Shown: positions 8,174 to 13,549 of the stretch, piece after piece
Position numbering within the stretch: the first letter of the stretch is position 1
How the letters are laid out: every line of letters begins with the position of its first letter
Program-made: the position numbers and the translations under genes
Notes under the pieces: model-generated
The model's database searches: none
What the model was told of the DNA's origin: nothing
Seen by the model: the letters and a program-made list of their open reading frames with translations, nothing else
Assembly (NCBI GenBank): GCA_946062035.1
Contig: CAMGTS010000012.1
Location: 1 to 13,549 of the forward strand
Length of the DNA stretch: 13,549 bases
Source: an uncultured Bacteroidales bacterium
GTDB lineage: Bacteria > Bacteroidota > Bacteroidia > Bacteroidales > UBA932
Reading direction: 5' to 3'

Positions 8174-8413
8174 AGTCCTGTTATTTTCAACATTTTGGCA
8201 TATATCCAGTGCGTCGGTTCAATGCTCATTAAACTCCGCTCAATACACTCTGCCGCTTTTCTCACTTAATCTCACCAAAATTGGTCGTTACCGATTGTGA
8301 AGGTAACGGACATATCTCGTGATTATTCCACAAACAGTCTGATTGTCAAGAGTTAATATGATTATTTTTACAATCTTGCGATAGTGATTTACCCATTTGG
8401 TACACTATCCGTC

Positions 8414-8453
8414 CGTAATCGTTTAAAATCGGATATAATCGGCTATAAACGAA
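8414..8453 (+). repeat. four tandem 10-bp repeats, helically phased, upstream of the ssb-like gene
   Basis: Four consecutive 10-mers, CGTAATCGTT, TAAAATCGGA, TATAATCGGC and TATAAACGAA, share the core AATCG (AAACG in the last) in the same register. One helical turn per unit would put all cores on the same DNA face. The array ends about 30 bp before the -7 box of the ssb-like gene, abutting the expected -33 region, which is a natural place for a cooperative activator or repressor. The repeat is visible; binding is inferred. Confidence 0.6.
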
Positions 8454-8483
8454 TACTCTACGGCTTCCTGAGACTCAACCCTT

Positions 8484-8491
8484 CATCTTTG
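8484..8491 (+). promoter_or_regulatory. probable -7 element for the ssb-like gene
   Basis: CATCTTTG matches TAnnTTTG at seven of eight positions. The expected start site is near 8495, about 17 nt before the ATG. No TTTG is present at the -33 position, which may fit a need for an activator bound at the adjacent repeat array. Confidence 0.4.
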
Positions 8492-8511
8492 CGACACCAA
8501 AACATAACGAT

Positions 8512-8850
8512 ATGGAAAGAAATGTAAACAAAGTTGAAATCGCAGGGATAGTAGGAAGCGAGCCTAAGATTACGACAATGGAGAGCGGCGCTTCTATAGT
8601 GCGTTTTCCGGTAGCCACAAATGAAGTTTTCAAATTAAAGGACGGGAGCTTCAGAGAAGAGACCTCTTGGCATAGTATATCCGCCTGGAGTTCAAAAACT
8701 CTCCCTGATTTTTCGAAGATCAAAAAGGGAATGTTCGTCGAGGTCATCGGACGATTGAAATACTTCAAATACAAGACAAAAGACGGAGATGACCGTTTCT
8801 CGACGGAAATAGTCGCACTCAAAATATCTCTTCCTGAAACAAATCACTAA
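8512..8850 (+). CDS. single-stranded DNA-binding (SSB) family protein without acidic tail
   Basis: A 112-residue protein consisting of little more than one OB fold. The N-terminal VNKVEIAGIVGSEPKITTMESGASIVRFPVATNE and SWHSISAWSSKTLPDFSKIKKGMFVEVIGRLKYFKYK match the SSB pattern (strand 1, WH motif, KG..V.V.G.L). Housekeeping SSB is longer (around 150-180 residues) and ends in an acidic DDDIPF-like tip that recruits partner proteins; this one stops at ISLPETNH with no tail. It is likely the second, short paralogue found in Bacteroidetes and not the replication SSB. It precedes cysS by 40 nt in the same direction and may share its transcript. DNA binding follows from the family; its particular task is unknown. 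Confidence 0.85.
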   Translation: MERNVNKVEIAGIVGSEPKITTMESGASIVRFPVATNEVFKLKDGSFREETSWHSISAWSSKTLPDFSKIKKGMFVEVIGRLKYFKYKTKDGDDRFSTEIVALKISLPETNH

Positions 8851-8890
8851 ATTTGTCCGGCAATACCTCTTATGGATTGAATTATGACCT

Positions 8891-10423
8891 ATGGCAGAGA
8901 TAAAAAGAGACTTTGAGCTATATAATACACTGACAAGAAAGAAGGAAAAGTTTGTCCCTACAACACCGGGAATGGTAGGATTGTATGTCTGCGGACCGAC
9001 TGTCTACGGAGATCCACACCTCGGCCACGCAAGACCCGGTATCACTTTCGATGTCCTTACAAGGCTCTTCCGTTATCTCGGCTATAAGGTCAGATATGTC
9101 AGAAACATTACAGACGTAGGCCACTTGGAGCACGACGCAGATGAGGGCGAGGATAAGATCGCAAAGAAAGCAAGACTGGAAATGCTTGAGCCTATGGAGG
9201 TAGCGCAGACATATACTGTCCATTTCAGACAGGCTATGACAAAATTGAACGTGCTTCCTCCAAGCATCGAGCCCAACGCTTCCGGTCATATCATCGAGCA
9301 GATAGAGTTCACCAAGAAGATTTTGGAGAAAGGGTTCGCATATATCAGCAACGGATCCGTCTACTTCGATGTCGCCAAATACAACAAACAGTACAATTAC
9401 GGTATTCTCAGCGGCCGTAAATTGGACGACATGATCAGCAACACAAGAGAGTTGGACGGAACGGAGGACAAGCACTCTCCTGCGGATTTCGCTTTATGGA
9501 AAAAGGCTCAGCCTGAACATATTATGCGCTGGCCATCACCTTGGGGAGACGGTTTTCCAGGCTGGCATATCGAGTGCTCGGCCATGGGAGAGAAATATCT
9601 TGGGAAAGAGTTCGACATTCATGGAGGAGGAATGGATCTTCTTTTCCCTCACCACGAATGTGAGATAGCCCAAAACTATGCGGAAAGAGGAATGTGCGGA
9701 GCCAAGTATTGGATGCACAACAACCTCATCACCATAGATGGCAGGAAAATGGGTAAGTCTCTCGGAAACTTCATCACTTTGGACGAACTTTTCAACGGTA
9801 CGAATCCTAATCTCGAACAGGCGTATACTCCTATGACTGTCAGATTCTTCGTATTGCAGGCACACTATCGCGGGACTCTCGATTTCAGCAATAGCGCATT
9901 GCAGGCGGCTGAAAAAGGGTATAAGAGACTCATGCTCGCTGTAAAAGATGCCGGAAAACTCAAAGATTCGGCAGTTCAGAGCAAGACTGTTCCTGGAGAA
10001 AAAATCGATACGACATCCAAACTTTCACAAATAAGGGAGAACATATTTTCCGCTCTTTGTGATGACCTCAATACTCCGATAGCGATTTCATATCTCTATG
10101 AGCTTGTAAAGCTCGTAAACATCGCAAAAGAGGGTAAATTAGAATTGACAAAGGGAGAAAAGGAAGAGGTGTGCAAACTGTTCTCCGAAGTTGTATTCGA
10201 TATTCTCGGATTGTACGATGAGTCAGAGTCCGTAGCATCAGACAGCGGCAGCGGAAAGAACGCCGCCATTGACGGCCTTATGCAGTTCATCATAGACGAG
10301 AGAAAAGAGGCCCGTGCTAACAAGGACTGGGGAAAGAGCGACAAGATACGCGACACCCTCGGCAGTCTCGGCATAAAGCTGAAAGACAACAAGGACGGTT
10401 CTACCGAATGGTCGATTGAGTAG
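8891..10423 (+). CDS. cysS: cysteinyl-tRNA synthetase
   Basis: Class I synthetase that charges tRNA-Cys. The 510 residues are full length. The HIGH motif is HLGH at 43-46 ([10 protein letters not shown]). The KMSKS motif is KMGKS at 286-290 ([11 protein letters not shown]), a Ser-to-Gly variant I believe is usual in this phylum. The zinc that recognises cysteine is held by C34 (YVCGPTVY), C229 (WHIECSAMG), H254 and E258 ([10 protein letters not shown]), all present. The C-terminal helical domain that reads the anticodon starts near residue 320, and the end [13 protein letters not shown] motif ([14 protein letters not shown]) is typical. The ATG at 8891 fits the family start. It follows the ssb-like gene and is convergent with the methyltransferase gene, with only 9 nt between stops. 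Confidence 0.99.
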   Translation: MAEIKRDFELYNTLTRKKEKFVPTTPGMVGLYVCGPTVYGDPHLGHARPGITFDVLTRLFRYLGYKVRYVRNITDVGHLEHDADEGEDKIAKKARLEMLEPMEVAQTYTVHFRQAMTKLNVLPPSIEPNASGHIIEQIEFTKKILEKGFAYISNGSVYFDVAKYNKQYNYGILSGRKLDDMISNTRELDGTEDKHSPADFALWKKAQPEHIMRWPSPWGDGFPGWHIECSAMGEKYLGKEFDIHGGGMDLLFPHHECEIAQNYAERGMCGAKYWMHNNLITIDGRKMGKSLGNFITLDELFNGTNPNLEQAYTPMTVRFFVLQAHYRGTLDFSNSALQAAEKGYKRLMLAVKDAGKLKDSAVQSKTVPGEKIDTTSKLSQIRENIFSALCDDLNTPIAISYLYELVKLVNIAKEGKLELTKGEKEEVCKLFSEVVFDILGLYDESESVASDSGSGKNAAIDGLMQFIIDERKEARANKDWGKSDKIRDTLGSLGIKLKDNKDGSTEWSIE

Positions 10424-10432
10424 ATCTCGCTG

Positions 10433-11512
10433 TTACAACGAGCACTCTAATACACTGTGGCCGAAAGCCAAGCCGTCGTAAATGTTGTCAATGTGATAGC
10501 CGGCCTTTTCCAAGACGCTGATCATATCCTCACTATGATACATCTTGCTGTTGCCGTTCGCCATGGCTGTAAAGTAGACAGAAGTCATTGTCAGACAATA
10601 GCTTGCCGCCTCATATTTCTGCCTGTCCCAGAAAGTCTCCATGATATAGAGATGTCCTCCTTTATTCAAGGCCCGCTTAGCGTTGCTGACTATATGTAAT
10701 ATCTCTTCCTCGCTGAAGCAGTCCAGGAACTGGCTCATCCATACGACATCGAATCCCTCTGGAAAAGCTTTGTCTCCCAATACATTATTCGGGAAAAGTG
10801 ATATTCTTTCCGCCCCCTCGGCCCCTGCAATGTTCTTTTTAAGCATCTCTAACTGTTGGGGAAGATCCATCACAAAAACATTCAAATCAGAAGACCTTCT
10901 GACGCACTGCAAGGCGAAACGCCCGGTGTTTCCGCCGACATCCAAGAGCCTTGCGGGATTGTTTCTCATAATAATATCGAGAGCCTCTTCAAAAGAACTG
11001 TCGCTATAGAAATGATCGAAATTAAACCAGCTCTCCTGCACACCTTTCGGAAGGGAAGAGAGCCCTTCATAAATCGTGGGCCACTCTCCGAAGACCTTAA
11101 GACCTGCCGGTTTACCCTCGACAAGAGCCTTTTCCAAATTGAACAGTCCCAAGTAGTTGACATCATTCGAAAAATCCATGTTAACCCTTGTCATCTTATC
11201 TTTCAAAAGATAGAATCCCGTCTTGGTGATTTTAATGATATCATTGTTGACCATAACCGTCCCTATTGAAAGACTTGCCTCAACAAGAACCTTTACAGCA
11301 TAACGTGACAGAGATGTCTGCCCTACAATCTGATCCAAAGTAAGCCCCTTAGGATTATCCGCCAAAGCATCCAACACTCCGAGCTTTATCATCATTCTGC
11401 TTACTTGAAAAACAAAAGGGGCGAACGCTATCTCCTGCGCCGCACGCTGTGCTTTCAAAATTGAACGTCTGTCTCTTCCGTACTGTTCCTTGAGTGGTGA
11501 ATCTAATTTCAT
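10433..11512 (-). CDS. SAM-dependent O-methyltransferase, family 2 (PF00891-like)
   Basis: A 359-residue enzyme with the two-part architecture of small-molecule O-methyltransferases. A helical, winged-helix dimerisation domain (about 25-105, GVLDALADNPKGLTLDQIVGQTSLSRYAVKVLVEAS) is followed by a Rossmann domain. The SAM motif is LLDVGGNTGRF (D191-G197 core), with the acidic MDLPQQ (D216) at the end of strand 2 and GFDVVWMSQFLDCFSEEE plus KGGHLYIMET further on. The phylum's homologues are often part of aryl-polyene/dialkylresorcinol pigment clusters, but no such genes are in this window, so the substrate is unknown. It starts 31 nt downstream of the tRNA operon terminator hairpin and has no good promoter of its own; it may depend on read-through. 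Converges on cysS. Confidence 0.85.
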   Translation of the reverse strand: MKLDSPLKEQYGRDRRSILKAQRAAQEIAFAPFVFQVSRMMIKLGVLDALADNPKGLTLDQIVGQTSLSRYAVKVLVEASLSIGTVMVNNDIIKITKTGFYLLKDKMTRVNMDFSNDVNYLGLFNLEKALVEGKPAGLKVFGEWPTIYEGLSSLPKGVQESWFNFDHFYSDSSFEEALDIIMRNNPARLLDVGGNTGRFALQCVRRSSDLNVFVMDLPQQLEMLKKNIAGAEGAERISLFPNNVLGDKAFPEGFDVVWMSQFLDCFSEEEILHIVSNAKRALNKGGHLYIMETFWDRQKYEAASYCLTMTSVYFTAMANGNSKMYHSEDMISVLEKAGYHIDNIYDGLAFGHSVLECSL

Positions 11513-11533
11513 GAATACTGTCAGATAAAAGGC

Positions 11534-11571
11534 AAATAAAAAAGGAGCAATCGAATATTCTCAATCGCTCC
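11534..11571 (-). terminator. rho-independent terminator after the tRNA operon
   Basis: On the minus strand an 8-bp stem (GGAGCGAT with ATTGCTCC, one G-U pair), extendable to 11 bp, lies at 11544-11571 and is followed by TTTTTTTATTT. It begins 12 nt after the 3' end of tRNA-Met. Confidence 0.85.
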
Positions 11572-11582
11572 CGTAACCGACG

Positions 11583-11656
11583 TAGCGCGATCCAGGATTG
11601 AACTGGAGACCTCATGATTATGAATCATGCGCTCTAACCAGCTGAGCTACCGCGCC
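11583..11656 (-). tRNA. tRNA-Met (CAT), probably elongator
   Basis: A complete 74-nt cloverleaf. The acceptor GGCGCGG pairs with TCGCGCT (G-U at both ends of the stem), the D-stem is GCTC/GAGC, the anticodon stem CATGA/TCATG encloses TTCATAA with CAT (complement of 11620-11622), and the T-arm is TCCAG-TTCAATC-CTGGA. Discriminator A; CCA is not encoded. It lies 7 nt downstream of tRNA-Gln on the same transcript. The CAT anticodon could also belong to a lysidine-modified Ile2 tRNA, but the body resembles elongator tRNA-Met. The G1-U72 pair is not the initiator pattern of a CxA mismatch plus GGG/CCC stem. Confidence 0.88.
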
Positions 11657-11663
11657 ATCGTAG

Positions 11664-11734
11664 TTGAGATACCCGGATTCGAACCAGGACTAAGAGGACC
11701 AGAATCTCTTGTGCTACCATTACACCATATCTCA
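11664..11734 (-). tRNA. tRNA-Gln (CTG)
   Basis: A 71-nt cloverleaf. The acceptor TGAGATA/TATCTCA is perfect, the three-pair D-stem GTG/CAC is typical for Gln, and the T-arm is CCTGG-TTCGAAT-CCGGG. The anticodon loop is TTCTGGT with CTG (complement of 11700-11702). The last anticodon-stem pair is an A31-C39 mismatch. No encoded CCA; discriminator A. First gene of the two-tRNA operon. Confidence 0.92.
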
Positions 11735-11742
11735 ATGGGCTG

Positions 11743-11773
11743 CAAAAGTAAGCAAAATTATTTTTCCGACAAA
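11743..11773 (-). promoter_or_regulatory. consensus promoter of the tRNA-Gln/tRNA-Met operon
   Basis: On the minus strand TTTG (complement of 11770-11773), exactly 19 nt, then TACTTTTG (complement of 11743-11750): a full match to the phylum consensus. The predicted start is 4-7 nt further on, only a few bases before the mature 5' end of tRNA-Gln at 11734. The -33 element lies in the loop of the inverted repeat TTCCGA/TCGGAA (11764-11785), which also covers the ispF stop codon. Confidence 0.85.
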
Positions 11774-11776
11774 TTT

Positions 11777-12307
11777 TTATCGGAATTTCTCGACTAAAAC
11801 CACACTATAGGATGCCACCCCTTCCTCTCTTCCGACAAATCCCGCACCCTCTGTTGTTGTGGCTTTTACAGCGATCCGCTCTTTCCCTGACTCTAAAGTC
11901 TCTCTGTCGCCAAAGTCAAAATTCGCCTCACAACTATCTATGACAGCTCCCATTGACTCTCTCATTGCTGCGATATAAGGAGCGATTTTAGGTTTCTGCA
12001 ATAAAAGCGTGTTATCAGCATTTACCAGTCTATACCCTTTTTTCAAGATATAACAATATGTCCTTTCTAAGAGAATCCTGCTGTCTATTCCTGCGAATTC
12101 GTCCGATGTATCCGGAAAAAAATGCCCGATATCGCCAAGGCCGAGCGTCCCGAGAAGCGCATCACAAAAGGCGTGGATAACAGCATCGCCGTCAGAATGC
12201 GCCACGCACCCTTTTGAATGCTCTATTTCGACCCCACCGAGAACCATCCTGCGCCCGGGAGCAAGCAGATGTACATCGTAACCGTTTCCTATTCTAAGTT
12301 TGCTCAT
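11777..12307 (-). CDS. ispF: 2-C-methyl-D-erythritol 2,4-cyclodiphosphate synthase
   Basis: MEP-pathway enzyme that cyclises CDP-ME 2-phosphate to MEcPP on the way to isoprenoids; a zinc-dependent homotrimer. Zinc ligands D11, H13 (GYDVH) and H45 (AVIHAFCDALLG) are present, as are AHSDGDAV, GDIGHFFPDT, and the active-site motif VKATTTEGAGFVGREEG. The protein has 176 residues against about 157-160 for most homologues. A 15-residue insertion sits between the helix beginning MRESMGAV and VKATTTE (about residues 124-146, including DFGDRETLESGKERI). It is divergent from the small membrane-protein gene with only 29 nt between start codons. Its own -7 box (TACTTTTG, 12312-12319) leaves just 4 nt before the ATG, so the mRNA is probably leaderless. 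The start codon is the family one (MSKLRIGNGYDVH). Confidence 0.97.
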   Translation of the reverse strand: MSKLRIGNGYDVHLLAPGRRMVLGGVEIEHSKGCVAHSDGDAVIHAFCDALLGTLGLGDIGHFFPDTSDEFAGIDSRILLERTYCYILKKGYRLVNADNTLLLQKPKIAPYIAAMRESMGAVIDSCEANFDFGDRETLESGKERIAVKATTTEGAGFVGREEGVASYSVVLVEKFR

Positions 12308-12339
12308 AGTGCAAAAGTAGTTAAATTTGCAGCACTATG
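12299..12339. promoter_or_regulatory. compact divergent promoter of ispF and the mutL operon, inside a palindrome
   Basis: Rightward promoter: TTTG (12299-12302, inside ispF codons 2-3), 19 nt, TAAATTTG (12322-12329), a full consensus match, 7 nt before the ATG at 12337. Leftward: TACTTTTG on the minus strand (12312-12319), 4 nt before the ispF ATG, with no consensus -33. The two -7 boxes are 2 bp apart. The perfect inverted repeat CATAGTGC (12305-12312) and GCACTATG (12332-12339) encloses both, and its outermost triplets are the two start codons. Simultaneous use of both promoters seems impossible. Confidence 0.7.
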
Positions 12340-12651
12340 GGAATTAAGTTATTTCACCTTCCGGCGCACAGAGTTTTCAATTACACCCCTACCTACTATA
12401 ATCCTGAAAAGGACAAATTAGAGCAGGGCGTAGCGAAACGTGATGCGGAAGGAAATTATATACCTGGCTCCATTGTGAGCAAAGGTTTTAGAAAACGTGC
12501 GGGAAGTGGCGTAAAAAGGAAAGACGGAGCTTATTCAAACACAAGAAGAATCGCTGTCTATATTCTTATTGCGGCTATCCTTGTCGCCTTGTTCTATTTT
12601 TCAAAGGCTTTCTCTTCTCTTATCGAGGCGATGAAAGTTCCTGTAAACTAA
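12337..12651 (+). CDS. small single-pass membrane protein upstream of mutL, unknown function
   Basis: A 104-residue protein with a conserved-looking N-terminus LPAHRVFNYTPTYYNPEKDK and one transmembrane segment at about 72-89 (IAVYILIAAILVALFYFS). I recognise the HRVFNY..YYNPEK opening from other Bacteroidales proteins encoded near mutL, from memory. The basic segment at 51-71 before the membrane helix suggests a cytoplasmic N-terminus. The ATG is 7 nt from the -7 box, so translation likely starts on an almost leaderless mRNA. mutL begins 7 nt after the stop, so the two are surely co-transcribed. No function is known; a link to mismatch repair rests only on gene order. Confidence 0.85.
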   Translation: MGIKLFHLPAHRVFNYTPTYYNPEKDKLEQGVAKRDAEGNYIPGSIVSKGFRKRAGSGVKRKDGAYSNTRRIAVYILIAAILVALFYFSKAFSSLIEAMKVPVN

Positions 12652-12658
12652 TAGTGCA

Positions 12659-13549
12659 ATGCTAAAGGTTCTTCCGGCAAACGTCTATAATCTGATTGCC
12701 GCCGGCGAAGTTGTCAAGCGCCCAGCATCTGTCGTCAAAGAGCTTATGGAAAACTCCGTAGATGCGGGTGCAACTTCTATCACCCTGATAATCACCGATT
12801 TTGGCAGAACATTAATTCAGGTAACCGACAATGGCGGCGGCATGACTAAAGAGGAGGCGGAAATCTGCTTCCTAAGTCACGCTACATCCAAAATAGAGAG
12901 CGTCGAGGATCTGGAAAAGCTCACCACCTTCGGTTTCAGGGGAGAGGCTCTCGCCTCCATAGCGGCATGCTCCGATGTGACCCTTAAGACACGCAAGGCG
13001 GGTGAAAACATCGGGACAGAGCTGCATATTGCGGCTTCTGTAATGGAAAAGATAGAGGAGACCGCATGCCCGACAGGTTGTAATATCGCAGTCAGGAATC
13101 TCTTCTATAATATTCCTGCCCGCAGAAAGTTCTTAAAGTCAGATAGCTCCGAGTATCGTCATATACTTTCGGAGTTCATGAAAGTAGCCCTCACAAGATT
13201 GGATATTGAATTTAAACTCATAAATAATTCTAAAGAGGTCATCACACTTCCGGCAGGAAGAACCCTGAAACAAAGAATAGCGGATTCCGGAGGCATAGCC
13301 GCAACCAAACAGCTCATTGATATCCATGTAGATACAAGCGTAGTAAAACTTCACGGATACATCTCGGAGCCAGGAAGCGCCAAGAAAAGCCAAGGTAACC
13401 AGTTCTTCTTCGCAAACGGACGTTACTTCCGCAATCCGGCATTCTATCGTGCTGTCATTAAGGGATATACAAATCTGATTCCTGAAGGTTACTCACCTGC
13501 GTATTTCATATTTTTCGAAGTAAACCCGCAGGAAATGGATGTCAATATC
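12659..13549 (+). CDS. mutL: DNA mismatch repair protein MutL, N-terminal part
   Basis: MutL couples MutS mismatch recognition to strand incision. The 297 residues here cover the GHKL ATPase domain and run off the right edge. Landmarks: NLIAAGEVVKRPASVVKELMENSVDAGA (motif I with catalytic E31), DNGGGM (motif II), TTFGFRGEALASIAAC (motif III), RNLFYNIPARRKFLKS, then the transducer segment QGNQFFFANGRYFRNPAFYRA. The start LKVLPANVYNLIAAGEVV is the normal family start. The conserved NQIAAGEVV is NLIAAGEVV, as I recall for Alistipes. The C-terminal dimerisation and endonuclease domain with its metal motif lies beyond the window. Co-transcribed with the small membrane-protein gene. Confidence 0.97.
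   Translation, partial: MLKVLPANVYNLIAAGEVVKRPASVVKELMENSVDAGATSITLIITDFGRTLIQVTDNGGGMTKEEAEICFLSHATSKIESVEDLEKLTTFGFRGEALASIAACSDVTLKTRKAGENIGTELHIAASVMEKIEETACPTGCNIAVRNLFYNIPARRKFLKSDSSEYRHILSEFMKVALTRLDIEFKLINNSKEVITLPAGRTLKQRIADSGGIAATKQLIDIHVDTSVVKLHGYISEPGSAKKSQGNQFFFANGRYFRNPAFYRAVIKGYTNLIPEGYSPAYFIFFEVNPQEMDVNI

Larger units (their letters stand above)
8174..8511. other. 338-nt intergenic region with several inverted repeats and a tandem 10-bp repeat
   Basis: No coding sequence is supportable. It separates the leftward zinc-ribbon/lipoprotein/peptidase operon from the rightward ssb-like/cysS unit. Inverted repeats: ACCAA-AA-TTGGT (8274-8285); CGTTACC / GGTAACG (8286-8308, 9-nt loop); GATTGT / ACAATC (8341-8375); GATAGTG / CACTATC (8380-8409, 16-nt loop). 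Then the four-unit repeat at 8414-8453. These could be operators or parts of a small RNA. I recognise no named RNA. Confidence 0.5.

Noticed and set aside
10426..10442. Near-palindrome CTCG...CGAG at the cysS/methyltransferase convergence, considered as a bidirectional terminator
   Set aside because: Only four solid arm pairs, no T-tract on either side; not enough to call a terminator.

Overview
The window looks like chromosomal DNA from a Bacteroidota member, most likely order Bacteroidales and possibly near Rikenellaceae/Alistipes. Evidence: promoters of the Bacteroidetes type (TTTG, 19 nt, TAnnTTTG) occur in front of several genes; Shine-Dalgarno sites are mostly absent; and UmuDC, enolase, CysS and MutL read like Bacteroidales proteins (MutL has the NLIAAGEVV form I associate with Alistipes). 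The family-level placement rests on recall, not a search. I see no insertion sequence, phage gene, CRISPR array or other sign of recent transfer: this is a core-genome region with many short transcription units.

Layout. 1-523: the 5' end of rplC (minus strand), its consensus promoter and a structured leader of about 125 nt, then about 210 nt without a gene. 524-1219: a membrane-anchored SIMPL-domain protein (minus), divergent from eno (1344-2651), whose rho-independent terminator follows directly. 2834-4859: a likely operon of a small four-cysteine TSCPD protein, a UmuD homologue and the Y-family polymerase UmuC. 4883-8173 (minus): a three-gene operon read as zinc-ribbon protein, coiled-coil lipoprotein, M3 oligopeptidase. 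8174-8511: a 338 nt non-coding region full of inverted repeats and four tandem 10-bp repeats, leading into an SSB-like gene and cysS (8512-10423). 10433-11512 (minus): a family-2 O-methyltransferase. 11534-11773: a tRNA-Gln/tRNA-Met operon with a perfect promoter and a terminator. 11777-12307 (minus): ispF. 12337-13549: a small membrane protein and the 5' part of mutL, sharing with ispF a 29-bp divergent promoter region.

The most interesting signal is the UmuD homologue. Aligned without gaps to E. coli UmuD, the catalytic Ser is Ala, the catalytic Lys is Arg, and the residue before the cleaved bond is Lys. It should be unable to self-process, so this translesion operon cannot be switched on by UmuD-to-UmuD' cleavage of its own product. 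The second signal is the ispF/mutL-operon junction, where two TAnnTTTG boxes lie 2 bp apart inside a perfect 8-bp inverted repeat whose ends are the two start codons, implying leaderless or near-leaderless mRNAs. The third is the 10-bp-phased repeat array upstream of the ssb-like gene.
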